The notes below the pieces were generated by a model that ran no database searches, was not told the DNA's origin, and worked only from the letters and a program-made list of their open reading frames with translations. This document shows, in pieces, positions 52,749 to 62,279 of a stretch of 64,000 bases of DNA; position 1 is the first letter of the stretch; each line of letters starts with the position of its first letter. Source of the DNA: Methanovulcanius yangii (GTDB lineage: Archaea; Halobacteriota; Methanomicrobia; Methanomicrobiales; Methanomicrobiaceae); NCBI RefSeq assembly GCF_018687785.1, contig NZ_LTBL01000001.1, forward strand, positions 434,001-498,000. The letters are read 5' to 3'. The translations under genes and the position numbers were made by a program.

Positions 52749-54521
52749 ATGCGCATTGCAGTTGTTCATCGTGACAGGTGTCACCCTCCCAAATGCGGAA
52801 AAGAATGCATTCTCTACTGTCCTCGTGTCAGGACCGGGGATGAAACGGTCGTCATCGGGGAAGACGGAAAAGCCTCGATATCCGAAGAACTTTGTGTGGG
52901 GTGTGGGATCTGCGTAAAAAAATGTCCCTTTGACGCTATCGACATCGTGACTCTTCCGGAAGAGCTCGAGCAGGCGACGCACCGGTATGGAGCGAATGGA
53001 TTTGCTCTCTACGGCCTTCCCATCCCGGTCGAGGGGAAGGTTACGGGTATCCTCGGTGCCAATGGTATAGGGAAAAGTACAGCGGTAAAGATCCTCAGCG
53101 GACAACTGACGCCCAATCTCGGCAACCCTTCCGGAGAGGCATCATGGGAGGTCATCCTGAAAAAATTTGCCGGCACCGAGCTCTTCGATTATCTCCAGAC
53201 CATTGCAGGGTCTTCGATGAAAACGGCGCTCAAGCCGCAATACATCGATTATATACCCAAGGTGTTCAAGGGCAAGGTTTCCGAACTACTCAGTTCGACC
53301 GATGAACGGGGAATGCTTGAGTATTATGTTCGTGAACTTAATCTCGACACGATACTGGATCGTCCCATCGGCAAACTCAGTGGCGGGGAACTCCAGAGAA
53401 TTGCGCTTGCCGCGTGCCTTTCCAGAGATGCGGATTTCTATTTCCTGGATGAAATAACACCATTCCTTGATATCTACCAGAGGATGAAGGCAGCCGATCT
53501 AATCCGGGAGCTTGCCGAAGAAAAACCTGTCGTCATTGTGGAGCATGATCTTGCCATTCTCGATCTCCTTGCAGATACGGTGCATGTTGCCTATGGCAAG
53601 CCCAGCGTATTTGGTATCATCACACGTCCGAAGGGTGTCAGAATTGGTATCAACGAGTATCTTGAGGGTTTCCTCCCGGAGGAAAATGTACGATTCAGGG
53701 ACTATTCGGTCAGCTTTGAAAAACGCGCCCATACCGGCGATGTCGACCGCGAGATTCTCGTGGAAATCCCCATGATGGAAAAGCGATACGAAGCATTTAC
53801 CCTTCATATCGATGGCGGGGAAATTCGAAAGGGGGAGGTACTCGGGCTCGTTGGTCCCAACGGTATCGGAAAGAGTACATTTGCAAAACTTCTTGCCGGT
53901 GTTGAACACCCGGATGTCGGGGAGATGACCGGTGAGGTCCGGATCTCCTATAAACCACAGTACATCAAACCCGAAGGGACTTCCACGGTTGAATTCATTC
54001 TCCGGCAGGCAACGAGATCGTTCGATTCATCCTACTATCAGCACGAAATTATCGAACCGCTCTCCATAGGTCCGCTTCTTCAGTCCCCGGTGGATCAGCT
54101 CAGTGGTGGTGAACTCCAGCGGGTGGCGATTGCATTGTGCCTTTCGCAGGATGCAGATCTCTATATCCTTGATGAACCCAGCGCACATCTGGATGTTGAG
54201 CAGAGGGTAAAGCTGGCCCGTATTCTGCGGAGACACGCCGAGAGTCAGGAGGCAGGCATCATCGCCATCGACCACGACATCTATATTATCGATATGATCA
54301 GCGAACGAATGCTGGTTTTTGACGGGGAACCGGGGGTCCACGGTACGGCTTTTGGACCGTATGAGATGAAAGACGGGATGAATCATTTCCTGAAGAATCT
54401 CGGTGTGACATTCAGGCGGGACAAATCCGGACGACCCCGAATCAACAAGCCCGGATCATATCTTGATCGTGAGCAACGTTCTATCGGCGAATTTTATTAT
54501 GCTGACATCTCCAAATCCTAA
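52749..54521 (+). CDS. ABCE1 / RNase L inhibitor homologue, ribosome recycling ATPase
   Basis: 590 residues. Two [4Fe-4S] clusters are at the N-terminus (CHPPKCGKECILYCP and CVGCGICVKKCP). Two ABC domains follow: GANGIGKSTAVKIL and LSGGELQRIALAACLS, then GPNGIGKSTFAKLL and LSGGELQRVAIALCLS, each with a Walker B and the hinge region. ABCE1 splits 70S-type ribosomes after termination or Pelota-mediated rescue. Adjacent to pelA-rqcH in divergent layout. Length fits archaeal ABCE1. Confidence 0.97.
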   Translation: MRIAVVHRDRCHPPKCGKECILYCPRVRTGDETVVIGEDGKASISEELCVGCGICVKKCPFDAIDIVTLPEELEQATHRYGANGFALYGLPIPVEGKVTGILGANGIGKSTAVKILSGQLTPNLGNPSGEASWEVILKKFAGTELFDYLQTIAGSSMKTALKPQYIDYIPKVFKGKVSELLSSTDERGMLEYYVRELNLDTILDRPIGKLSGGELQRIALAACLSRDADFYFLDEITPFLDIYQRMKAADLIRELAEEKPVVIVEHDLAILDLLADTVHVAYGKPSVFGIITRPKGVRIGINEYLEGFLPEENVRFRDYSVSFEKRAHTGDVDREILVEIPMMEKRYEAFTLHIDGGEIRKGEVLGLVGPNGIGKSTFAKLLAGVEHPDVGEMTGEVRISYKPQYIKPEGTSTVEFILRQATRSFDSSYYQHEIIEPLSIGPLLQSPVDQLSGGELQRVAIALCLSQDADLYILDEPSAHLDVEQRVKLARILRRHAESQEAGIIAIDHDIYIIDMISERMLVFDGEPGVHGTAFGPYEMKDGMNHFLKNLGVTFRRDKSGRPRINKPGSYLDREQRSIGEFYYADISKS

Positions 54522-54565
54522 TCATTTATTGGTTGATACGGGGTATATGTACTGTGGGGTGAAGA

Positions 54566-55756
54566 ATGGCACGAGGGGAGAATTTAACCGATGCGATTCA
54601 GTATGAAAAAATTGACATGCTGAAGAATGATCTTCTTTCCTACATTGACAGGAATAGCGATAAAGTAAATTCAAATCTCCCTGTTTTTTTTGCTCATGTC
54701 ATTTCCGCTCTTGATAACGGATTTTCCACAATTGACGATGCGACTCATGATGAATTTATAGACGGTATTGCATCAGCGGTCATGGAAAAGGTGTCTTCGG
54801 GAGGAGATCCCGAGGGTATAGAGAAAATTATTTCAAATGCAGCACGATGCAAGCGTAAATCCTCGAGTAAGGCTTCCTTAAGGATCCTGGCCGGTATCAG
54901 TCTCCTTCGTTCAGGTTCATATAAGGAATCTTTGGAATATCTCGGTGATTATAGCCGTTATGATAGCAGAATTGGATTTTACCGGGCGTTTTGCTTTTAC
55001 AAACTTTCAAGTGAAGAAAAGAACCGGGTCGGTGGTAAGGACTCACAGACCGGGAAGGATTATGAAATGGCTGCCAGGGAGCAGCTGATTGAGCTGGTGA
55101 AAACCAAGCCCCCGATGTACCGTGTTCGTCAGGTCGACTATATGACGACTCCCGAAACGGAGAATGCCTTCTGGTTCATGATAAAAATTGCACTCTGGTG
55201 GTTCCCGAATGAACAGTGGTTTATCAGCACGGGCATCCAAAAGGCAAAAAAAGACGGGAATGATGAAAAACGCATGGAAATGCTGAATATTGCTACTGTC
55301 CGCTTCTATAGCGATCTGAATTTCCTGCGTGAAGCCTATCATCTGAAGATTGAAAAAAAGGATGCGGTGGGAGCAAACGGTCTTGTCCAACAGATGATGC
55401 AACAGTATCCCGAGAGTATTGAACCGGTCTATTTTGGCATGAAACTGGCCCTTCTGGCAAATGATACCCCTTCCTACACGAAATATCGCAATATGGCCCA
55501 GGAGAAGGGTATGCCGAATTATCTAATTCAGCTTCTGGATTTCGCATTTTTTGTCATGAAAGGACAGGAAACCGAAGCATTTGCGCATTATAATGAAGCT
55601 TCCAGAAGGTTCAGGTCATTGAAATACTATCTGTCTCCTCTTGAATATCTGGCCCGTGACATTTTCAGCAGTGATGATACACGGGCACAGCAGGCAAAAA
55701 AAGTCTTCATGGAATCCGTAGACCTTTATGCGCTCAAAATCATACAGATAAAATAA
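54566..55756 (+). CDS. Unrecognised helical repeat protein
   Basis: 396 residues. It is soluble, almost all helical and rich in Lys, Glu, Tyr and Phe. Regular helix pairs (SKASLRILAGISLLRSGSYK, IGFYRAFCFYKLS, AFWFMIKIALWWFPNE) from about 95 to 390 look like TPR or similar repeats. No signal peptide or metal motif. It follows ABCE1 by 44 bases but ends tail-to-tail with the chemotaxis block. It may belong to either neighbourhood; I do not recognise a family. Confidence 0.6.
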   Translation: MARGENLTDAIQYEKIDMLKNDLLSYIDRNSDKVNSNLPVFFAHVISALDNGFSTIDDATHDEFIDGIASAVMEKVSSGGDPEGIEKIISNAARCKRKSSSKASLRILAGISLLRSGSYKESLEYLGDYSRYDSRIGFYRAFCFYKLSSEEKNRVGGKDSQTGKDYEMAAREQLIELVKTKPPMYRVRQVDYMTTPETENAFWFMIKIALWWFPNEQWFISTGIQKAKKDGNDEKRMEMLNIATVRFYSDLNFLREAYHLKIEKKDAVGANGLVQQMMQQYPESIEPVYFGMKLALLANDTPSYTKYRNMAQEKGMPNYLIQLLDFAFFVMKGQETEAFAHYNEASRRFRSLKYYLSPLEYLARDIFSSDDTRAQQAKKVFMESVDLYALKIIQIK

Positions 55757-55762
55757 TCAGTC

Positions 55763-56854
55763 TCATCTGTTCTCGGTGTAGATGATTTGGATTTCCAAAA
55801 GGTTATGGTTGGTTTCGGGTGCACTTGTATTCGGGTATTCTTCAGCGTATTCGATGGGGATGCGAGTGTCAATGTCGCCAGTAAAAAACCCTGTCTCGTA
55901 GGGTGTCACAAACCAGTACCGGTGCATTGAATCCTGGAAGACTTTTATGATCTTATTATTCTGCAGCTCACCGGTGCTTTGAGATATGTGTTGTCGAATC
56001 TTCCCGTCAGCCACGACATACATGCCGTTATTGGTGCCGATGAGCAGTGCGGCATCTTCTGTTGCCTCTACATCACGGAAACGGATATCTTCGGGCCCAA
56101 GGTCGTCAGCAATAACGAGGGTCGTCAGATTCCCTGTTGTTGAGAATACGTGTATCTGTTTGTCAGTGTAGACGATCACGCCTCCAAAGGGATAGTCGGT
56201 AATACCGGCTATCGAATCGATGTCGGGGATAGTACTGACTTTCTCGAAGTGCTGGTTGTCATGTTCACCTGACGTCCTCCACAGGCCATTGTTTGCGGAA
56301 AGGGCGTATATGGAACCGGATTGATGATCACACGCCAGACTGTCGATGCAATAGGCGTCCAGTCCTCCGCTGGTAAACGGGCGATACCACGTCCATGAGT
56401 CCTCTGAATATCTCTGAAGACCGGAGTTGCCTATTGCAATCCATATATCCTCCCCCGCTCTCAGGATATCATGGATCGGCATATGCTGAAAGAATTGACC
56501 CTCGTCGATATTATTAAAATACTCTCCATTATACGTCTGGACGCCGGCGCCGTACCCTATCCAGAGATAATTGTGAACGTCGAAGGAAAGTGATGTGAGA
56601 TAGTCATCTCTCATTCCCCGTTCATAATCCCATGGGGTGCGATGTGTCGAGGTCCACCCGCCATCAAACATGGATATGCCCGATGATGTTGCAAAGGCCA
56701 CCATCCCATCGTGGCTTTCGGCGATATCCCTGACATCACAACTGACGATGGAATCCTGCCCCGGCCAAAATGTCTGGACGACCACTCCTGTGGCGGGATT
56801 TGCCAGAGACAGGATCAAAAGGAGTGTCGCCAACAGTCCTATAGTTCTCTCCAT
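55763..56854 (-). CDS. Exported beta-propeller protein at the end of the che operon
   Basis: 363 residues from ATG 56854, whose first codons overlap cheD by 16 nt. The start has a signal peptide (MERTIGLLATLLLILSLANP). The rest is repeated WxG/Y-x-G-type blades (SFDVHNYLWIGYGAGVQTYN, IWIAIGNSGLQRYS, ALLIGTNNGMYVVADG) as in the periplasmic propeller of two-component regulator sensors. No kinase or membrane domain follows. It probably senses something outside the cell and may talk to the chemotaxis system (inference). Confidence 0.75.
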   Translation of the reverse strand: MERTIGLLATLLLILSLANPATGVVVQTFWPGQDSIVSCDVRDIAESHDGMVAFATSSGISMFDGGWTSTHRTPWDYERGMRDDYLTSLSFDVHNYLWIGYGAGVQTYNGEYFNNIDEGQFFQHMPIHDILRAGEDIWIAIGNSGLQRYSEDSWTWYRPFTSGGLDAYCIDSLACDHQSGSIYALSANNGLWRTSGEHDNQHFEKVSTIPDIDSIAGITDYPFGGVIVYTDKQIHVFSTTGNLTTLVIADDLGPEDIRFRDVEATEDAALLIGTNNGMYVVADGKIRQHISQSTGELQNNKIIKVFQDSMHRYWFVTPYETGFFTGDIDTRIPIEYAEEYPNTSAPETNHNLLEIQIIYTENR

Positions 56855-57330
56855 TCTCCACTTGCCTGCTTTATGGTGATCTTCCCCCCATTGGCCGGGG
56901 AATAGGTGACGGACCTGCCTGATGTTCCTCCGGTTTCCTCGGTAACAAGGGTGATGCAATGGGCACGAAGGCTTTCCCGGACGGCATCTGCATTTCTTGA
57001 GCCGATATCCAGATCGCCCCTGAACTGTTGAAACATGCGGGCACCGCCGATGATCTTTGCCTGGAGTGAACGGGGCCTGGATCCTCTCTCCATCAGTTCG
57101 TTTTTAAGAAGAGGAACCGCAGTATCCGCGAATTTCCCCGGCCTCTCGCTCCGTCCCTTGCTGTCCGGGAGCATGATGTGGGCGACTCCCCCGATCTTCA
57201 GGTAGTCGTCATGAATCACCAGAGCAATGCAGGACCCAAGGCCGATCGACGTCATGGTCATTGAACCGACGCAGAATTCACCGATTCCGACGTTGATTTT
57301 ATCTCCGGTATCCGCAGTATGCCCATTCAT
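56839..57330 (-). CDS. cheD: Chemotaxis receptor glutamine deamidase CheD
   Basis: 163 residues. The nucleophile Cys34 is in SIGLGSCIAL and His51 in GGVAHIMLP, matching the Cys27/His44 pair of T. maritima CheD. The third active residue (Thr21 there) is Ser28 here. It deamidates Gln in receptors and interacts with CheC. It follows cheC by 13 nt on the minus strand. Confidence 0.93.
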   Translation of the reverse strand: MNGHTADTGDKINVGIGEFCVGSMTMTSIGLGSCIALVIHDDYLKIGGVAHIMLPDSKGRSERPGKFADTAVPLLKNELMERGSRPRSLQAKIIGGARMFQQFRGDLDIGSRNADAVRESLRAHCITLVTEETGGTSGRSVTYSPANGGKITIKQASGEWREL

Positions 57331-57343
57331 GATATTCCAGCCA

Positions 57344-57958
57344 TCAGGGAACCTGTTGCAGAAGATTATCGAGGAGTGTCAGGATATATGTCAGGGTTTT
57401 TTCTTCGGGCAGAAGGACAATTGTGCTCTGGATATCGTTTTCAGACTCCTGCAGTTCGGTAGAGAACAGGAGTATCTCGTTGATATCAAGTGCCACCTGG
57501 GCGACGATGTTTTCAAAGGATGCATGAGCCATATCGATGGCGAGGGCCGGCGGTGACGGCAGCATGACGATTCCCAGTAACTCCGCAGTTGCATCCAGGA
57601 AATGGGAAACCATAATATTGCCTATTTCGATGAGGGCGCTCTCATCCATCTCATTGAACTCGCGATCCTCATCCTGAAGACCTATCATTGCATTTGTCAT
57701 CCTGATAGCGGATTTCTTCGGAACATGATAGACGATGTATCCCGCAGGTTCGATGGTTCCCTGAATTTCAAAGACAACCATTGCACAGATCTCTTCCCCA
57801 AAATATCCGGCAATGTCTGCAATGTCGATCTTCGTCACCTTAGGAACGGTCATCGTAATCTCATTCATCAGCATCTGGGATAGCGAGGTCGCTGCGTGTG
57901 AAGCGCCGATATTCCCCATTTCCTTCAATGCATCCAGTTGTTGTTCATTCAGATCCAT
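57344..57958 (-). CDS. cheC: CheY-P phosphatase CheC
   Basis: 204 residues. Two CheC phosphatase centres are present: DALKEMGNIGASHAATSLSQ near the start and ESALIEIGNIMVSHFLDAT near 105, each E-x-G-N-I/x-S-H/F. It dephosphorylates CheY-P and binds CheD. The stop is 13 nt before cheD, and cheA ends 11 nt upstream. Confidence 0.94.
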   Translation of the reverse strand: MDLNEQQLDALKEMGNIGASHAATSLSQMLMNEITMTVPKVTKIDIADIAGYFGEEICAMVVFEIQGTIEPAGYIVYHVPKKSAIRMTNAMIGLQDEDREFNEMDESALIEIGNIMVSHFLDATAELLGIVMLPSPPALAIDMAHASFENIVAQVALDINEILLFSTELQESENDIQSTIVLLPEEKTLTYILTLLDNLLQQVP

Positions 57959-57969
57959 ATTTTCACCAT

Positions 57970-59958
57970 TTATACCATCGTGTTTACATCAATAATCGGA
58001 ATGACGTCGCCATCGCCGGGGATGGTGACGCCGCTTACACCACGGCAGGTGCCGATTACCCTGCTCAGTGGTTTTACCACAACTTCCTGCTGGCCTTCAA
58101 CAATGTCGACCGGTACGCAGCATTTATGTCCCTGATACTGGACGACGACGATAATGTCTCCCGAGACATTCATTCCAAACATCTCTTCCAGGCGGTGAAT
58201 CTGGAGGACATCATCCCTGAAGGGGATGGCCTCGCTCTTCCCGATGCGGGTAATCTCCTTTGGATTGATTCTTGCCACTTCGACAACCGAATTGATGGGT
58301 ATGGCACATTTTCTCCCGTTAATTCTCACCATCATCACTTCGAGGATTGCCATCGTCGGTGGAAGGGTGAGGGTAAATGTCGTACCGTTTCCTGGTTCGG
58401 AGGAAACGGCGATCGATCCCTGTAACGATTCAATTGTGCTCTTGACAACGTCGAGTCCGACTCCTCGGCCACTGATATCGGTAATCGTTTCGGCTGTCGA
58501 GAATCCCGGCTGGAAGAGGAATGCCGTGATCTCTTCTTTGGAGAGTGTTTCTGCGGTTTCGGTATCCACAAGGCCCTTCTGGAGGGCTTTTTTCAGGACC
58601 GCATCCGGGTTTATCCCCCCACCGTCATCACTCAGTTCAATAAGGACATTTCCACGTTCCCGCCAGGCCCGCAGCCTGATGGTTCCCTTTGGATCTTTTC
58701 CGCGTTGAATCCGTTCTTCCGGGCGTTCGATGCCGTGGTTAACCGCATTACGAATGAGATGGAGGAGCGGGTCTCCCAGTCCGTCAATGACGCCCCGGTC
58801 CATCTCGGTATCCCCACCCTCCATGAGAAATTCAACATCTTTTCCATCATGAACGGCAACATCACGGACAACCCGGGGGAATCTCTTGAAGATCTGGTTG
58901 AGGGGGATCATCCGGATGTTGATCATCATGTTCTGGAGTTCGGAGATGGAACGGCTGACCATTCCCATGGCTTCATCAACTTCTTTCAGGTTGTATTGTC
59001 GTGCCAGTTGTCTCAGGCGGCCGCCGTTTATCACGAGGTCCTCGACCATCGTCATCATGTGATCCAGTTTTGTTAAGTCAACCCTGATATTCTGGACCCC
59101 TTTTGAAGATTTTTCATGTCTTTTTTGGCCATTTTCATTCTCTCCGGGATTCATCTCATCCATTATACTCAAAGCGACCTCCCGCTCCGGTATGTCGGGC
59201 GATATTTCCGTAATCTCAGTGGAACTGATATCGGTAACATTTGCTGCCGAAAGGAGTGCCTCCCGTCCGGCATCGGATACAAGAATTACATCAAGGGTTC
59301 CTTCGAATTTGCCTTCGTCGAGTTCCGCCTCTTCCGGTATCGTCGTGATGATGGTGGCCATCTGTTTCAGGTTTTCCAGAGCAATCAGTGCACGGACATC
59401 TTTCATCATGCAGTCCTTTTCTACAGTGAGACACAGGTGATACCGGGGGAGTAGGGAGGTGGGCGATTCTTCCGATCCTGATGCCGAAATGAGGATGCCT
59501 GCATTATTTTCCTGCAGGGATGCGGGAGATGGGGATGTATCGGCATCCTGTTCATTGTTACCGGATACTTCCCCTGATTCGTCGACTGCTGCACGGAGTG
59601 CTCCGACCAGTTCATTTGCATCGACGGACGAACTGTCTCCACCCCTCTCGATATCATCCAGCATTTCATCGATGGTATCCGTGCAGGTCAGGAGCAGATC
59701 CACAAGACCCGGTGTTACGGTCTTTGACCCGTTGCGTATGTCATCGAAGACGTCCTCCATCGAATGGCAGAGGTTTTCCATGACAGTATATCCCATTGAT
59801 GCCGCCATACCCTTCAGGGTGTGGGCTGCACGAAATATTTCATCGATTGCTGTCGGATCTGAGCCTTCCTCGAGAACCAGAAGATTATTTACGATATTTT
59901 CGTGGTTTTCCTGCGATTCAGCAACAAAGAGTTTCCGGTATGTATCGTCATCAGACAT
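57970..59958 (-). CDS. cheA: Chemotaxis histidine kinase CheA
   Basis: 662 residues. The HPt domain has phospho-His46 (AAHTLKGMAASMGY). A P2-like region is at about 140-250. The dimerisation helix pair begins near 292. The ATPase domain has the N box HLIRNAVNHGIE, the G1 DDGGGI and G2-type GRGVGLDV; a CheW-like domain ends the protein. It senses through receptors and phosphorylates CheY and CheB. Overlaps the cheB stop by 8 nt. Confidence 0.97.
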   Translation of the reverse strand: MSDDDTYRKLFVAESQENHENIVNNLLVLEEGSDPTAIDEIFRAAHTLKGMAASMGYTVMENLCHSMEDVFDDIRNGSKTVTPGLVDLLLTCTDTIDEMLDDIERGGDSSSVDANELVGALRAAVDESGEVSGNNEQDADTSPSPASLQENNAGILISASGSEESPTSLLPRYHLCLTVEKDCMMKDVRALIALENLKQMATIITTIPEEAELDEGKFEGTLDVILVSDAGREALLSAANVTDISSTEITEISPDIPEREVALSIMDEMNPGENENGQKRHEKSSKGVQNIRVDLTKLDHMMTMVEDLVINGGRLRQLARQYNLKEVDEAMGMVSRSISELQNMMINIRMIPLNQIFKRFPRVVRDVAVHDGKDVEFLMEGGDTEMDRGVIDGLGDPLLHLIRNAVNHGIERPEERIQRGKDPKGTIRLRAWRERGNVLIELSDDGGGINPDAVLKKALQKGLVDTETAETLSKEEITAFLFQPGFSTAETITDISGRGVGLDVVKSTIESLQGSIAVSSEPGNGTTFTLTLPPTMAILEVMMVRINGRKCAIPINSVVEVARINPKEITRIGKSEAIPFRDDVLQIHRLEEMFGMNVSGDIIVVVQYQGHKCCVPVDIVEGQQEVVVKPLSRVIGTCRGVSGVTIPGDGDVIPIIDVNTMV

Positions 59959-60991
59959 GTCTGCTGTTCATCTCCTCTAGTGAGCGTTTGATTTCTGTTG
60001 GAATCCGGTTTAGGGGAAGGACCCTGTCCACGCAGTTGCGCTGCAGGGCGGAACGGGCCATGCCGTAGACGAGACAATCCGATTCCCGGACAACCAGATT
60101 TTTTCCTCCGGCATTTTTTATCGAGAGTGCTCCCTCTCCCCCATCGCTTCCCATCCCACTCAGAAGGACGGAAACAGTTCGTGGTCCGAATACTCTTGCA
60201 CCCGATGTGAATGTCAGATCTACCGCGGGGCGTACCGCATGGACCGGTGCGGATTTCGAATGGACAATTCGTGCCTCCTCTTTTCCCGAAGAGCTGACAT
60301 TTCTGGTAATCAGGGTATGATACCCCCCCCTGGAGAGGTAGACATGTCCTGAATAGAGGATGTCGCCGGTTTCTGTTTCCTTTACCGGAAGGGGAGATAT
60401 TTTATCCAGTCGCTGTGCGAGAGCAGCAGTAAATCCCTCGGGCATATGCTGTGTTATTACAACGGCAGCGTTGAGATCGGCATCGAGTCGTGACAGCACG
60501 GCATCGAGCATCGGGGGTCCTCCCGCAGATGATCCGATGAGAACGATGTTTGAAGCCGGATCAGTCCGGACATTTTTCGGTGCGTTCTCCGGTCTGATGG
60601 GGATGGAGACCAGTTGCTTGAGTTTTGTCGAAAATTCCGTACCGATATCCTTTATCTTCCCGATGTTTCTGGGTTTGAGCATGAAATCATCGGCGCCAAG
60701 GCGCAGTGCGGTCTTCGTGTACTCCGCATCATCGGATGTTAGAGTGCTCAGAATGACAACCCGCGGGCGTTCTTTGATATACTTCAGGTGCCTGAGCATC
60801 TGGAGGCCATCCATCTCCGGCATCTCGATGTCAAGGGTGACAATATCGGGGTGGAGTTCCTTGATCTTATCCAGTCCTTCCTTCCCGTTTGAGGCCTTCC
60901 CGACGACCTCAATCCCGGGGTCTTCGGATAGAATATCTGATAATATGGTGCGAATAAACACCGAATCATCAACTATCAGGACTCTGAGCAT
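59951..60991 (-). CDS. cheB: Chemotaxis methylesterase CheB
   Basis: 346 residues from ATG 60991; the longer frame reaches into cheY and is rejected. The receiver domain has Asp8/Asp9 and phospho-Asp54 (VTLDIEMPEMDG). The esterase domain shows SSAGGPPMLDAVL (catalytic Ser), QHMPEGFT (His) and LLSGMGSDGGEG (Asp). It demethylates or deamidates receptors for adaptation. It lies 5 bp after cheY and overlaps cheA by 8 nt. Confidence 0.97.
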   Translation of the reverse strand: MLRVLIVDDSVFIRTILSDILSEDPGIEVVGKASNGKEGLDKIKELHPDIVTLDIEMPEMDGLQMLRHLKYIKERPRVVILSTLTSDDAEYTKTALRLGADDFMLKPRNIGKIKDIGTEFSTKLKQLVSIPIRPENAPKNVRTDPASNIVLIGSSAGGPPMLDAVLSRLDADLNAAVVITQHMPEGFTAALAQRLDKISPLPVKETETGDILYSGHVYLSRGGYHTLITRNVSSSGKEEARIVHSKSAPVHAVRPAVDLTFTSGARVFGPRTVSVLLSGMGSDGGEGALSIKNAGGKNLVVRESDCLVYGMARSALQRNCVDRVLPLNRIPTEIKRSLEEMNSRHV

Positions 60992-60996
60992 GCAAA

Positions 60997-61359
60997 TTAC
61001 TGGTTCAGCACATTCCTGACTTCTTCGAGTACTTTCGGGGCCTGGAATGGTTTTACGATATACCCTTTTGCTCCTGATTTTATCGCAAGTTTTACCATCT
61101 GTTCCTGACCGACTGCTGTGCACATAATTACTTTCGCTGAAGGATTGAGCGAAGTAATTTCCTTCAATGCCTCAATACCGTTCATTTTTGGCATCACAAC
61201 ATCCATTGTGACCAGATCAGGTTTCAGAGTTCGGAATTTTTCGACCGCTTCCTCACCGTTTTCCGCTTCTCCAACAATATCGTGAGATCCGGAAAACAGA
61301 ATATTTTTCAGGAGTGTCCTCATGAAAAGCGTGTCATCAACGATTAATATTTTCCCCAT
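60997..61359 (-). CDS. cheY: Chemotaxis response regulator CheY
   Basis: 120 residues, a single receiver domain. Acidic Asp8/Asp9 (ILIVDDT), phospho-Asp53 (VTMDVVMPKMNG) and Lys in SGAKGYIVKPF are in place. In archaea, phosphorylated CheY acts on the archaellum through CheF; the cheF gene lies just upstream. A TATA-like AATATTTATT sits about 35 bp before the ATG, so cheY-B-A-C-D have a promoter of their own. Confidence 0.97.
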   Translation of the reverse strand: MGKILIVDDTLFMRTLLKNILFSGSHDIVGEAENGEEAVEKFRTLKPDLVTMDVVMPKMNGIEALKEITSLNPSAKVIMCTAVGQEQMVKLAIKSGAKGYIVKPFQAPKVLEEVRNVLNQ

Positions 61360-61390
61360 TGCCTATCAATTAATCTTCTGCTACAAAGGT

Positions 61391-61400
61391 AATAAATATT
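61391..61400 (-). promoter_or_regulatory. TATA-like element before cheY
   Basis: Minus-strand AATATTTATT, 32-41 bases before the cheY ATG, in a 113-bp gap. It would start transcription near the start codon with a very short leader. Confidence 0.45.
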
Positions 61401-61472
61401 CGCTAAAAGGAGAAATGGCGGATGAAGGGGGCGTATTCATATAAAAAATATATTCGGTTACAACAACAAATA

Positions 61473-62279
61473 TTAAATCTCTGGTGGTTTTACCGCCTCG
61501 GTAACAAATCGTACTCCTTTTGTCGTAAGCTTCACTTCTCTTCTTGTGAGTACAACTTCCACCATGCCAAGTTTCATCATTTTGTCGTATATTGCTTCAA
61601 TTTCAGGATTGGATTTGTCCAGCATATTTTCTATTGCATGTGTGTCCATTCCGCTGTAGACCAGCATTGCAACCTGGGCTGATACCGGGTCTAACTCCTG
61701 ATCCATCGAGATATCCTTCGTTGCGTCAGCCAGGTAATTGAACAGCACCTCAAGGGTTGTCGGCGGACAGAGAACGAAACTTGTCGTCACTTCGCCGGTT
61801 TCGACATGATCGATCTTTACGACTTCCGTCTTTTTTCCCTGGACATCCCTCGTCGTTTTTTCAATGGCCGAGACATCCATGATGGGCAGACAAATCTGGG
61901 AATTCTGTCCCACAAACCAGATCCTTGATTTAAGGACGACGATAGCGCCTTTTTCCCATGTGGCGTCCTTAACCATCACCCCGCCCTTTATCGCCGGGGA
62001 CATGAAGTAGGCCATCAGACGATATCCGGAACATCCCATCAGTATGACTTTTTTCAGGATGGTGAGTGCCTTGGGAACGGATGCGATCCTGTATGACGGG
62101 CCTTCCTTCCCTTTCACCGAGAGCTCGAGAATGTTTTTTCTCTGCTGGAGGTCATCAATGGATTTGAGGGGAATATCGGTCGTGAGCGGTTCAGGGAGAT
62201 GAATCACTTTCTCATCAATTTGAATATTCGCGGCTACCCATGACCCGTTGTTGTCTATTTTGGCAGGTAACGTTTTCAT
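61473..62279 (-). CDS. cheF: Archaeal chemotaxis protein CheF
   Basis: 268 residues. The DUF439 pattern is clear: an N-terminal domain with repeated short beta segments (KVILMGCSGYRLMAYFM, GAIVVLKSRIWFVGQNSQICLP split as GAIVVLKSRIWFVG and NSQICLP), then a C-terminal winged-helix-like region (EIEAIYDKMMKLGMVEVVL). CheF links CheY and CheC/CheD to the archaellum motor in halophiles and is archaea-specific. It directly follows the acidic membrane protein gene with no spacer. Confidence 0.9.
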   Translation of the reverse strand: MKTLPAKIDNNGSWVAANIQIDEKVIHLPEPLTTDIPLKSIDDLQQRKNILELSVKGKEGPSYRIASVPKALTILKKVILMGCSGYRLMAYFMSPAIKGGVMVKDATWEKGAIVVLKSRIWFVGQNSQICLPIMDVSAIEKTTRDVQGKKTEVVKIDHVETGEVTTSFVLCPPTTLEVLFNYLADATKDISMDQELDPVSAQVAMLVYSGMDTHAIENMLDKSNPEIEAIYDKMMKLGMVEVVLTRREVKLTTKGVRFVTEAVKPPEI

